A stretch of DNA of 8,279 bases, from assembly GCA_937934775.1 (NCBI GenBank), contig CALGYL010000259.1, positions 1-8,279 on the forward strand, written 5' to 3'. Below the pieces are notes generated by a model. The model saw nothing but the letters and a program-made list of their open reading frames with translations. It had not been told where the DNA came from and did not search any database. Numbering within the stretch: position 1 is the first letter of the stretch; each line of letters starts with the position of its first letter. This document shows positions 1 to 6,241 of the stretch, one piece after another. The translations under genes and the position numbers were made by a program. The stretch is from an uncultured Clostridia bacterium (lineage in GTDB: Bacteria; Bacillota; Clostridia; Christensenellales; Aristaeellaceae).

Positions 1-634
1 AGTCCTCGGTGCCGCACCACATGTAGATCTTGGGCCGGATTTTTGCGGGAAGCTCCTGCGCGGCGGTGACCAGATCATTGAAGGAGCCGGTCGCCTCTTC
101 GTTGGCGCCGAAGATGGTTTTAAAGAAGGCGGCCCCCGCCGGATCGTGGGCGTTTTCGTGATCCCGCGCGATGTTCACCGCTCCGGAGAGCGACGCCACG
201 CGGGCGAAGCGTCCGTTTCCGCGCAGGCCCAGCTTCAGCGCGCCGTAGCCACCCATCGAAAGGCCCGCGGCGAAGGTGTGCTCGGGGTTCTGGCTGATCA
301 TGGGAAAGAAGTCGGCCATCAGAAGCGGCAGTTCCTGGCTCACATAGGTCCACCAGTGCTGGCCGGCAGACTCGTCCGTGTACCAGTGCAGGCCGGTGGT
401 GGGCATGATGACCGCCAGATTGTAGTCCGCGGCATAGCGCTCAATCGACGTCCTTCTGCACCAGGCGGACTGATCGTCGCTCATGCCGTGCAGAAGGTAC
501 AGTGCCTTGAGAGGGCCTTCCCGCTTCTCGCCCAAGCCGCCCCGCCCGTTCTGCACCCAGTCCGGCAAAATCACGTTGACGGTGGTGGCCATAGAAAGCG
601 CACCGGAAAACAGTTGAACGGTAATCAGCGCCAT
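1..634 (-). CDS. Esterase of the EstA / S-formylglutathione hydrolase (FrmB) type, C-terminus cut by window edge
   Basis: This is an alpha/beta-hydrolase of the putative esterase family (PF00756, COG0627), closest in feel to Lactococcus tributyrin/acetyl esterase EstA; it probably hydrolyses short-chain acyl or acetyl esters in the cytoplasm. The N-terminus (MALITVQLFSGALSM, then VNVILPD) is typical of that group. The oxyanion region LYLLHGMSDD is at residues 45-54, and the nucleophile elbow GLSMGG puts the catalytic serine at residue 126. The last full codons read CGTED, with Asp211 the likely triad acid; the His and roughly 50 C-terminal residues lie beyond base 1. No signal peptide is seen. 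The start at 634 has a good ribosome binding site (AAAGGGTGA) lying across the last codons and stop of the upstream ylbJ-like gene, five bases away, so the two are co-transcribed and probably translationally coupled. The exact substrate is unknown. Confidence 0.9.
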   Translation of the reverse strand, partial: MALITVQLFSGALSMATTVNVILPDWVQNGRGGLGEKREGPLKALYLLHGMSDDQSAWCRRTSIERYAADYNLAVIMPTTGLHWYTDESAGQHWWTYVSQELPLLMADFFPMISQNPEHTFAAGLSMGGYGALKLGLRGNGRFARVASLSGAVNIARDHENAHDPAGAAFFKTIFGANEEATGSFNDLVTAAQELPAKIRPKIYMWCGTED

Positions 635-639
635 GTGCT

Positions 640-1653
640 TCACCCTTTCTTCCGTATTTCTGAATTATACCACGTGTGACGCCTGAAAAAAACCCCCGCC
701 GAGGTCAGAAGGACCAGAAGCGACGCGGTGATCACCGGCGCCTGCCAGCCGGTTGCGGGCAGTGGCAGCTTCATGGGGTTCAGCCCCAATTGCGCCCAGC
801 ACAGAAGCGCGCACAGCGCGCCGTGCAGCAGCTTTCCCGAAAGGTACCAATGCCACCGGACGCCCTGGAGCCTGGTCATGTTCTGCGCCATGATCGAAAG
901 CCCGCCAAAACCGCAGGTGAACGCCAATAGGATTATCCGGAGCGCCCGGGAGAGCGGCGCGGCTGCGACCGCGGCGCATCCGCCGGACACTTCCATGATC
1001 GCCAGCACGCCCGCCTCGCAGCCGTCCGGCAAAAGCCTTGCGATCAGCCGCGCGCCCACCGCGAACAGCACCATATGGGCGCACACGCCCAGCATCTGGG
1101 TAGCGGCACCCGTCAGCGCGTCGCCCCTGGGCGGCTCCTCCCGCGCCGCGGCCGGGGCGGGCGCGCTTCCCGAAAACGCCCGCCGAAGGATCAGCCCGCC
1201 CAGAAGCAGCGCGCCCAGCTGCGCCCGGAACAGCACCGCGCCCAGCTGCGCGTCCCCCAGCATCGCCGCGCCCACCGCGGAGAGGAGAAAGCCCGGGCTG
1301 ACGCCGGAGGCCAAAAGCGCGCCCCGCGTCAGTTCCGCGCCGGTGGCGCCGCCGCGAAGCCGTCCGGCCGCGATGGCTCCCGCGGGGCTTCCCGCCATCA
1401 GCCCAATCAGCGCCGCGCCCGAAAGCCTGGCGGGGCAGCCGAACAGAACCTCGAACGCGCGGCCGAAGATCTTCGCGTACAACCTCGCCGCCTCGTCCGA
1501 GGACAGCGCGGGCGTCACCGCGAAGAAGGGCAGAAGCGCCGGGACAAACGACATCGCCCACACCGAAATCGCCTGCCGGGCTGCTGCCAGCGCGTCCGCC
1601 GGGCTGGTCAAAAGCAGCGCCGCAAAGATCAGCCCCGCAATCAGGCGCAGCAT
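640..1653 (-). CDS. ylbJ: YlbJ-like sporulation integral membrane protein
   Basis: A 337-residue polytopic membrane protein with the layout of YlbJ, which carries two nucleoside-recognition/Gate-type domains (PF07670) and in Bacillus subtilis is made in the mother cell and needed for endospore formation. Supporting signatures are FVPALLPFFAVTPAL near residues 36-50, the AGSPAGA loop (equivalent to the family's GGYPSGA) near 87-93, a glycine-rich helix ending VSPGFLLSAVGAAMLGD, and in the second half FTCGFGGLSIMAQ followed by a YLSGKLLHG helix. Seven to nine hydrophobic helices are apparent, separated by a charged Ala/Pro linker near residues 160-175. It is shorter than the Bacillus protein (about 400 residues). 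The start at 1653 follows a GGGGGTGAG ribosome binding site. It is first in a two-gene operon with the esterase. The family assignment is good; the sporulation role here is inferred from the family. Confidence 0.8.
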   Translation of the reverse strand: MLRLIAGLIFAALLLTSPADALAAARQAISVWAMSFVPALLPFFAVTPALSSDEAARLYAKIFGRAFEVLFGCPARLSGAALIGLMAGSPAGAIAAGRLRGGATGAELTRGALLASGVSPGFLLSAVGAAMLGDAQLGAVLFRAQLGALLLGGLILRRAFSGSAPAPAAAREEPPRGDALTGAATQMLGVCAHMVLFAVGARLIARLLPDGCEAGVLAIMEVSGGCAAVAAAPLSRALRIILLAFTCGFGGLSIMAQNMTRLQGVRWHWYLSGKLLHGALCALLCWAQLGLNPMKLPLPATGWQAPVITASLLVLLTSAGVFFRRHTWYNSEIRKKG

Positions 1654-1671
1654 CCTCTCACCCCCGGCCCC

Positions 1672-1700
1672 ATCCTATGCGCGACGGGCTGAAATAAGGC
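1672..1700 (-). promoter_or_regulatory. Candidate sigma-E-like promoter for the ylbJ-like gene
   Basis: On the minus strand GCCTTATT (1700-1693) is followed after 13 bases by CATAGGAT (1679-1672). These resemble the Bacillus sigma-E -35 (about KMATATT) and -10 (about CATACAnT) elements at 5/7 and 6/8 positions with an allowed spacer. ylbJ belongs to the sigma-E regulon in B. subtilis, which makes the match meaningful. The predicted leader would be only about 12 bases, which is tight. No convincing sigma-A promoter was found here. Confidence 0.35.
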
Positions 1701-1749
1701 GAAATCAAGGGCTTTTGTGAGGCGAAAAGAAAAGATTAACTCCAGGCTC

Positions 1750-1778
1750 TTGCTGAAAACGCGGGATTGTGCAATACT
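1750..1778 (+). promoter_or_regulatory. Probable sigma-A promoter of degV
   Basis: TTGCTG (1750-1755) is separated by 17 bases from AATACT (1773-1778), matching 3/6 and 4/6 consensus positions. This gives a leader of about 30 bases containing GGAGG at 1799-1803, ten bases before the degV ATG. It lies in the 160-base gap between divergent ylbJ-like and degV genes; nothing else clear was seen in that gap apart from the ylbJ-side signal. Confidence 0.55.
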
Positions 1779-1813
1779 AAGAATGCTGAAATCGAATTGG
1801 AGGCCTGGAACGA

Positions 1814-2677
1814 ATGCAGAACATCGCCATCATCACCGACAGCGGATGCGATTTGCCCGAATCCTTCGTCCAGCAGAACGAAAATCTGCACGTCCTGCCG
1901 CTGGTGGTGCGCCTTGACGATGGCGAATATCGCTCCGGCGTTGACATCGATACCGAGCAGCTGCTCGTCCGCATGGAGCAGGGGGAGACGGCCAAGACCT
2001 CTTTGCCCGATCCCGGCGATCTGGACGAACTGCTGGAGAAACTCAGGGGCCAGGGTGTCACCCATATTGCCTTCATTCTAATGTCCAGCGCGCTTTCCGG
2101 CACGGTCAACATGGTGCGGCTGGCCGCACAGCGCTATAAGGAATTCTCTTCGTTCGTGTACGATACGAAGGTATTGTCGATGGGCCTTGGCTACATCGTG
2201 ATGGGCGCGATAGAGCTTCTGAAGGCGGGCGCTTCCTTTGAAAAACTGGAAGAGTCCATGCCGAAGCTCCGGGAGGACGTGGACTGCATGTTCTTCCTGC
2301 CGTCGCTGGAGTATCTAATCGCCGGCGGACGCATCGGCCGCGTGGCGGGCATGGTGGGCAAACTCCTGAACATCCGGCCCATCATCGGCTGTGATGAGAA
2401 CGGCGTGTACTACCCCCGCGCCACCGCCGTCGGCGCGCGCCGCACGGTGCAGGCGGTGAAGCGCATTGTGCAGGATTTTACCGCGGGCAGGGGCTATGAG
2501 CTGGCGGTGGTGCACTCGGGCGCGATCAACGAGGCGAAGAAGCTGCTGGAGGAAATGAAGGACATTCCGGGCATGTTCGCGGAGCAGATTCTGCCGCTGG
2601 GCCCCGCGCTGGCCGCCCACGTGGGCCGTGGCATGCTGGCCGTGTGCGCCCGCAGACAGCCAATGCCGCAGGTATGA
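1814..2677 (+). CDS. degV: DegV family fatty-acid-binding protein (FakB-type)
   Basis: A 287-residue cytosolic DegV protein, a family that binds one fatty acid and, in characterised members (FakB), presents it to the kinase FakA to make acyl-phosphate for phospholipid synthesis. Visible signatures: N-terminal IAIITDSGCDLP (residues 4-15), the KTSLPDP loop (61-67) with the Thr62-Ser63 pair that contacts the fatty-acid carboxylate in the family, SSALSGT (91-97) with the second conserved serine at 95, and LIAGGRIGR followed by LLNIRPII in the lid domain. Length is normal for the family (about 280). The ATG at 1814 has GGAGG ten bases upstream. The gene is monocistronic, with its own promoter and a strong terminator; no fakA-like kinase is in the window, so the partner must be elsewhere. 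Which fatty acid it binds cannot be read from the sequence. Confidence 0.95.
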   Translation: MQNIAIITDSGCDLPESFVQQNENLHVLPLVVRLDDGEYRSGVDIDTEQLLVRMEQGETAKTSLPDPGDLDELLEKLRGQGVTHIAFILMSSALSGTVNMVRLAAQRYKEFSSFVYDTKVLSMGLGYIVMGAIELLKAGASFEKLEESMPKLREDVDCMFFLPSLEYLIAGGRIGRVAGMVGKLLNIRPIIGCDENGVYYPRATAVGARRTVQAVKRIVQDFTAGRGYELAVVHSGAINEAKKLLEEMKDIPGMFAEQILPLGPALAAHVGRGMLAVCARRQPMPQV

Positions 2678-2724
2678 TCAGGGGTTGAAATCCCTTTGGG
2701 CCTTTCATTGTATGGAGACTTACT

Positions 2725-2765
2725 CGGCCCCTCCGGGATACCCCGGAAGGGCCGTTGGCTTTTTT
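2725..2765 (+). terminator. Intrinsic terminator of degV
   Basis: CGGCCC (2725-2730) pairs with GGGCCG (2749-2754), and after one C/A mismatch TCCGGG (2732-2737) pairs with CCCGGA (2742-2747), closing an ATAC loop. Five bases later a run of six T (2760-2765) completes a Rho-independent terminator about 50 bases after the degV stop. Confidence 0.9.
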
Positions 2766-2830
2766 AGCGGAAGATAACAACGGGGTTTCCCGGCGAAGGG
2801 GTTTGGTGCGACGCTAAAACGGCGGTACCG

Positions 2831-2859
2831 TTGCGCCTTACGGGTGGCTGTGCTATGAT
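2831..2859 (+). promoter_or_regulatory. Sigma-A promoter of the GH35 gene
   Basis: TTGCGC (2831-2836), a 17-base spacer and TATGAT (2854-2859; 5/6 to consensus) predict a transcript start near 2866. An eight-base palindrome CGGTACCG (2823-2830) abuts the -35 box and could be an operator half-site region, though this is only suggestive. The reading frame of GH35 is open back through the promoter, with a TTG coinciding with the -35 box, so any start upstream of 2927 would lie in untranscribed or promoter DNA. Confidence 0.7.
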
Positions 2860-2861
2860 AA

Positions 2862-2908
2862 ACGGGGCCGGACGGGACGCTTTGGCCGGTCTGCCCCGTA
2901 TCTTTTTT
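2862..2908 (+). terminator. Terminator-like hairpin overlapping the GH35 transcription start
   Basis: ACGGGG (2862-2867) pairs perfectly with CCCCGT (2894-2899), CCGG (2868-2871) can pair with CCGG (2886-2889) across a four-base bulge, and TTTTTT follows at 2903-2908. This has the form of an intrinsic terminator lying between the promoter and the start codon. RNAs starting near 2866 would lack most of the left arm, whereas RNAs reading through from degV would contain all of it. It may be a read-through blocker, an attenuator if the true start is further upstream, or chance. Confidence 0.45.
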
Positions 2909-2926
2909 GTGTCGAGGAGTTCAGCC

Positions 2927-5284
2927 ATGCGCCACGAGATCGATCTATCCGACGCCGCCCCCAAGCGCGTCTACCCGCTGGGCCCCGGCTTTTCCGGCGC
3001 CCGCCCGGATGGCGAGGCGCTGTCCTTTACCAATTATTTCATGGAGCGCGATGGGAAACCCTTCTTCGGCGTCAGCGGTGAAATCCACTACGCCCGGCTC
3101 TGGGAACAGCGGTGGGAGGACGCCCTCCTCAAAATGAAGGCGGGCGGCGTCAACATCGTTTCCGCCTACGCGTTCTGGATCCACCACGAGGAGCGGGAAG
3201 GGGAATTTGACTTTTCCGGACGGCGGAACCTCCGCGCCTTTGCCCAGCTCTGCCGCAAGCACGGCCTGTACCTGATCGCCCGCGTCGGCCCCTTCTGCCA
3301 TGGGGAGGTGCGAAACGGCGGTCTGCCCGACTGGCTCTACGGCAAGCCCTTCGAGGTGCGCTCGTTGGATGAGGGCTTTCTTTCCTGCGTCCAGCGCTGG
3401 TATCACGAAGTCTCAAAGCAGCTTTCGGGCCTTTTCTACAAGGACGGCGGGCCGGTGATCGGCGTGCAGTTGGACAACGAGTACATGCACTCCGCCGCGC
3501 CCTGGGAAATCACCTCCGGCTGTTCGAACGAATGGCTGCCTGCGGGCGACCGGGGCGACGAGTACCTTCTGAAGCTTATGGAGATCGCCCGGTCGGAGGG
3601 CATCGACGCGCCCTTCTACACCTGCACCGGCTGGGGCGGGGCGGCGACGCCGGAAGCCATGCTGCCGCTCTGGGGCGGGTACGCGTTTCGGCCGTGGCTG
3701 TTCTACGCGGGCGGCGGCGAGCACCCCGCGACCGAGGAATACCTCTACCGGGACAACCACAACAGCCATGTGCCCAAAACCTACAACTTTGAACCCTTCT
3801 ACCCGCCGGAATCCCGGCCCTACCTGTGCTGCGAGATGGGCGGGGGCATGTTCGTCAGCTATAACTACCGCTTCCGGCTGCCTTTTGAGAGCGTGGACGC
3901 GATGGCAAACATCAAGCTGGGCTCGGGCTGCAACATGCTGGGCTACTACATGTACCACGGCGGCACCAACCCGCGAGGCCGCGGGGGCGCGTTTTTGAAC
4001 GAAGGCCAGGTGCCCAAAATCAGTTACGATTTTCAGGCGGCGCTGGGCGAATTCGGCCAGACGCGGCCCTCGTACGGGCGGCTTCGGGCGTTGCACCTCC
4101 TGACGGAGGCCTTCGGGGAACCGCTCTGCCGGATGAAGACAACCCTGCCGGAGGATTCGCAGGCGATTCAGCCCAGGGACGCGCGGCCCCTCCGCTGGGC
4201 GGTGCGGCTGAATCCGGAGGGCGCGGGCTTCCTGTTCCTGAACAATTATCAGGATCATGCCCCGATGGCGCCGAAGGAGGGCGAGACGGTCCGCATCCGC
4301 CTTCCGGACGGGGAGATTGTGTTTGAGGGCCTGTCGCTTTCGGCGGGCGAGAACTGCGTGCTGCCCTTCAACCTGCCGGTGGGCGGGGTTAAGCTGCGGT
4401 TGGCGCACGCACAGCCGCTGACGGTGATCGAGGCGGACGGTGAAGAGACCGCCTTCTTTTTCGCGCCGGAGGGCATGCGGCCGATGTATGTTTTTCCGGA
4501 GGGGACGGCCATTTCGCCGGAGACTGGCGAGATCCGTGCGGACGGGAACGCCGTCTATGTTTCCGGCGACATGCCCCGGTTCCGGGCGGCGCAGAACGGC
4601 TGGGCGGTGCGGTTTGTCACGCTCAGCCGCGCGCAGAGCCTGCGGTTTGGCGTAATTCCGTATCAAGGGCGGCGCGTGGCCGTCCTTACGGAGGGCGCGG
4701 TTCTGGCCTCGGCGGAGGGACTCAGAATCGAGCACGACCAGCCCGCGGTGGACGTGCGCCTGTTTCCGGCGGACGCGCTGCCACGATCCGGCGCGGCGTA
4801 CGCGGAATCGGACGGCGCAGGAGACACGGCGCGCGCGGAAGCAAACGGCGCGGGAGGCGCTTTGGTGCCGGACGGCCTGTTTGCTTGCCGCCGGCTCGAG
4901 AAAACGCCGCCAAAGCTTGCGGCGTTGGTCCGTCAGGTTGGAAAGGCGCGGTACGCGCTGAAGATTCCCGAATGGGACCCATTACAGGTGAAGGACGTAC
5001 TGCTGAGGCTCAGCTACCGGGGCGATATCGGCCAGGCGTTCCTGGGCGGCGAGATGATCGCCGACAATTTCTGGAACGGCGCGCCCTGGGAGATCGGCCT
5101 TTCCGAATTCCGGGCGCAGTTGGCCCGGGAGGAGCTGACGGTGTACATTACCCCCGTGCGGCGGGGCGGGCGGGTCAACGTGGAAAGCGCCATGGCCGGA
5201 CGCCGGGAGGAGACATTGGACGCGGTCGGCGCGCTGGACGGCGTCTGCCTGAAGCCGGTCTACGAGTGGACGCTTGACGGATAA
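2927..5284 (+). CDS. Glycoside hydrolase family 35 beta-galactosidase
   Basis: A 785-residue GH35 enzyme that should remove terminal beta-linked galactose with retention of configuration. The TIM barrel opens with FFGVSGEIHYARL and the GVNIVSAYAFW strand. GPFCHGEVRNGGLPDWL carries the conserved Glu127; VQLDNEY gives the predicted acid/base Glu185; PYLCCEMGGG gives the predicted nucleophile Glu303. A beta-rich domain follows (GFLFLNNYQDH near 430), and the C-terminal jelly-roll half contains FLGGEMIADNFWNG near 705-720. No signal peptide or anchor is present, so it is intracellular and should act on imported oligosaccharides. The start at 2927 is chosen for GAGGAG seven bases upstream (2914-2919) and because upstream starts fall in the promoter. 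It is a single-gene unit with no transporter beside it. A low-complexity Gly/Ala segment at 621-647 holds a small duplication. Linkage specificity is not predictable; galactose itself is a family-based inference. Confidence 0.93.
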   Translation: MRHEIDLSDAAPKRVYPLGPGFSGARPDGEALSFTNYFMERDGKPFFGVSGEIHYARLWEQRWEDALLKMKAGGVNIVSAYAFWIHHEEREGEFDFSGRRNLRAFAQLCRKHGLYLIARVGPFCHGEVRNGGLPDWLYGKPFEVRSLDEGFLSCVQRWYHEVSKQLSGLFYKDGGPVIGVQLDNEYMHSAAPWEITSGCSNEWLPAGDRGDEYLLKLMEIARSEGIDAPFYTCTGWGGAATPEAMLPLWGGYAFRPWLFYAGGGEHPATEEYLYRDNHNSHVPKTYNFEPFYPPESRPYLCCEMGGGMFVSYNYRFRLPFESVDAMANIKLGSGCNMLGYYMYHGGTNPRGRGGAFLNEGQVPKISYDFQAALGEFGQTRPSYGRLRALHLLTEAFGEPLCRMKTTLPEDSQAIQPRDARPLRWAVRLNPEGAGFLFLNNYQDHAPMAPKEGETVRIRLPDGEIVFEGLSLSAGENCVLPFNLPVGGVKLRLAHAQPLTVIEADGEETAFFFAPEGMRPMYVFPEGTAISPETGEIRADGNAVYVSGDMPRFRAAQNGWAVRFVTLSRAQSLRFGVIPYQGRRVAVLTEGAVLASAEGLRIEHDQPAVDVRLFPADALPRSGAAYAESDGAGDTARAEANGAGGALVPDGLFACRRLEKTPPKLAALVRQVGKARYALKIPEWDPLQVKDVLLRLSYRGDIGQAFLGGEMIADNFWNGAPWEIGLSEFRAQLAREELTVYITPVRRGGRVNVESAMAGRREETLDAVGALDGVCLKPVYEWTLDG
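4802..4858 (+). repeat. 33-base imperfect tandem duplication inside the GH35 gene
   Basis: Bases 4802-4825 and 4835-4858 match at 19 of 24 positions with a period of 33 bases (11 codons). They encode AESDGAGDTAR and AEANGAGGAL in the low-complexity linker of the enzyme, between the beta-sandwich domains. The reading frame is kept. Confidence 0.6.
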
Positions 5285-5471
5285 TACTAACTCCAAACAC
5301 TAATCACTCGTTGCGCTGGTTCTTTTCGCGCAGAACTGAGTCGCTCTCCGCTCAACGTAGCGCTGCATTTCACGCCGAAGGCGTATCCCGAAGGGTCGCC
5401 TCGCTTCGGCTCCTTGTTCTGCATCGAAAACCCCTTGGCGCTTTGGAGTGATTAATGTTTTCCTTTAGTAT
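5284..5471. repeat. 188-base palindromic, MITE-like element
   Basis: Five pairs of inverted segments are nested around one centre: 5284-5290/5465-5471 (ATACTAA), 5295-5309/5446-5460 (AAACAYTAATCACTC, 14 of 15), 5313-5316/5438-5441 (GCGC), 5323-5328/5425-5430 (TTTTCG) and 5330-5336/5416-5422 (GCAGAAC). Paired coordinates always sum to 10752-10755, so the two arms of about 53 bases are collinear with almost no indels. The middle holds mini-hairpins with GAA loops, ACGCC-GAA-GGCGT (5372-5384) and CCC-GAA-GGG (5387-5395). TA dinucleotides sit at symmetrical positions 5285-5286 and 5469-5470. It has no credible reading frame. The left end overlaps the last base of the GH35 stop codon. This looks like a non-autonomous mobile element or a large RNA-forming intergenic repeat. 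Confidence 0.7.
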
Positions 5472-5498
5472 AGGGGCGAAGAACGCGTCTGTATCCTA

Positions 5499-5541
5499 TA
5501 AAAATGCCGCGCCGGAGGGTATGAACCCCGGCGCGGCTTTT
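5499..5541. terminator. Bidirectional intrinsic terminator between GH35 and the TetR-7TM operon
   Basis: GCCGCGCCG (5506-5514) pairs with CGGCGCGGC (5529-5537), then GGGT (5517-5520) pairs with ACCC (5525-5528) around an ATGA loop, with two bulged bases. TTTT follows at 5538-5541 on the plus strand, and the A-rich run at 5499-5505 gives a T-run on the minus strand. It can therefore end both the rightward GH35 transcript and the leftward operon, whose last stop codon is at 5555. Confidence 0.9.
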
Positions 5542-5554
5542 GACTATAATTTCC

Positions 5555-6229
5555 TCAGATGGCTTTGGGTGTTTGCTTGTACAGCGTCCAGCCCATCTGG
5601 ACAATCCATACATACGCCAACGTTTTCGGGATCATCAGCATGCCGATGGGCGGGATGATGTTGCCAAACAGCACCACCGGAATATAGAAACCGAAGGACA
5701 GAAGCACCGCCGGCGCCATGAACCGGAATACGCGGTCGCCCGCCTTTTTGACCTCCTGAGCGAACAGGATAATGATCAGGACGCCCATGACCGCAAACGG
5801 GATGTTGCGCAGGATGCCGTAACTCAGGGGCTGATAGTAATTCAGCCAGTCGTTCTGCGGCAGCAGACTGAGGGCGACGCGGGCCGCGGTCAGGCCCCAC
5901 ATCGTGTACGTCAGCCCTTTGCGCCCCTGAATATGGTAGCGCTCCCTCCAGATGGTGTAGAGGATCAGGTAGAAGACCGTCATGGTGACGGAGGTGATCA
6001 GCTTCCCGATCCCCAGCGCCGCGGCGTTTGCCTCCAGCCCGGTCGTCCACAGCGCGATCATGCGGGGCACCAGATGGAATGCGTCGCCCGCGCCCAAAAG
6101 CACCGCCATCAGGCCGAATTTTTTCACCAGCGGGTTTTTCGCGCCCCGGGTTGCCATGACAAACCCCGCCGAAATGACCCCGACCAGATAGATTACGTCA
6201 AAAACCGTCTCAAGTATTGCCTGTGCCAT
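5555..6229 (-). CDS. Seven-transmembrane protein of unknown function, TetR-linked
   Basis: I do not recognise a named family. The 224-residue protein is almost entirely membrane: hydrophobic helices lie near residues 4-26, 38-60, 70-93, 106-124, 139-160, 168-190 and 195-217, giving seven. Several helices carry polar or charged residues in conserved-looking motifs: GDAFHLVPR (48-56, with Asp49, His52, Arg56), GKLITSVTMT (75-84, with Lys76), Arg117, RNIPF (141-145), and GMLMIPKTLAYVW (196-208, with Lys202 in the last helix). Loops are short and there is no soluble domain, so a transporter, small-ligand sensor or membrane enzyme are all possible. AGGAG lies six bases before the ATG. The gene starts 12 bases after the TetR stop, in the same operon, and ends at a bidirectional terminator; control by that TetR is very likely. 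No similarity to MFS, RND or SMR efflux pumps is evident. Confidence 0.85.
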   Translation of the reverse strand: MAQAILETVFDVIYLVGVISAGFVMATRGAKNPLVKKFGLMAVLLGAGDAFHLVPRMIALWTTGLEANAAALGIGKLITSVTMTVFYLILYTIWRERYHIQGRKGLTYTMWGLTAARVALSLLPQNDWLNYYQPLSYGILRNIPFAVMGVLIIILFAQEVKKAGDRVFRFMAPAVLLSFGFYIPVVLFGNIIPPIGMLMIPKTLAYVWIVQMGWTLYKQTPKAI

Positions 6230-6241
6230 GAGGGTCTCCTT

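Noticed and set aside
728..1720. A 330-codon open frame on the plus strand opposite the ylbJ-like gene
   Set aside because: The product is a Ser/Ala/Pro-rich shadow with no ribosome binding site, while the minus strand encodes a coherent membrane protein with YlbJ signatures.
2681..2700. Small AGGG/CCCT hairpin with TTT just after degV
   Set aside because: The four-base stem is too weak; the strong terminator at 2725-2765 explains transcription end.
2831..2926. Extended 817-residue GH35 start at a TTG or internal ATG
   Set aside because: The TTG is the -35 box and the next ATG overlaps the -10 box; the ATG at 2927 has a proper ribosome binding site, and the family core begins shortly after it.
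3413..4735. A 440-codon open frame on the minus strand, antisense to GH35
   Set aside because: Its protein is arginine/histidine/proline-rich and family-less. It mirrors the codon pattern of the GH35 gene, which has intact catalytic motifs; long antisense frames are expected in GC-rich coding DNA.
5455..5658. A 67-codon plus-strand frame starting inside the palindromic element
   Set aside because: It runs through the bidirectional terminator and into the antisense of the seven-transmembrane gene, with no ribosome binding site or recognisable domain.
5555..6229. Microbial rhodopsin, because of seven helices and a lysine in helix seven
   Set aside because: The surrounding motif PKTLAYVW and the helix-three pattern do not resemble known rhodopsin signatures, and the placement of Lys202 alone is not enough; a structural comparison would be needed to revive the idea.
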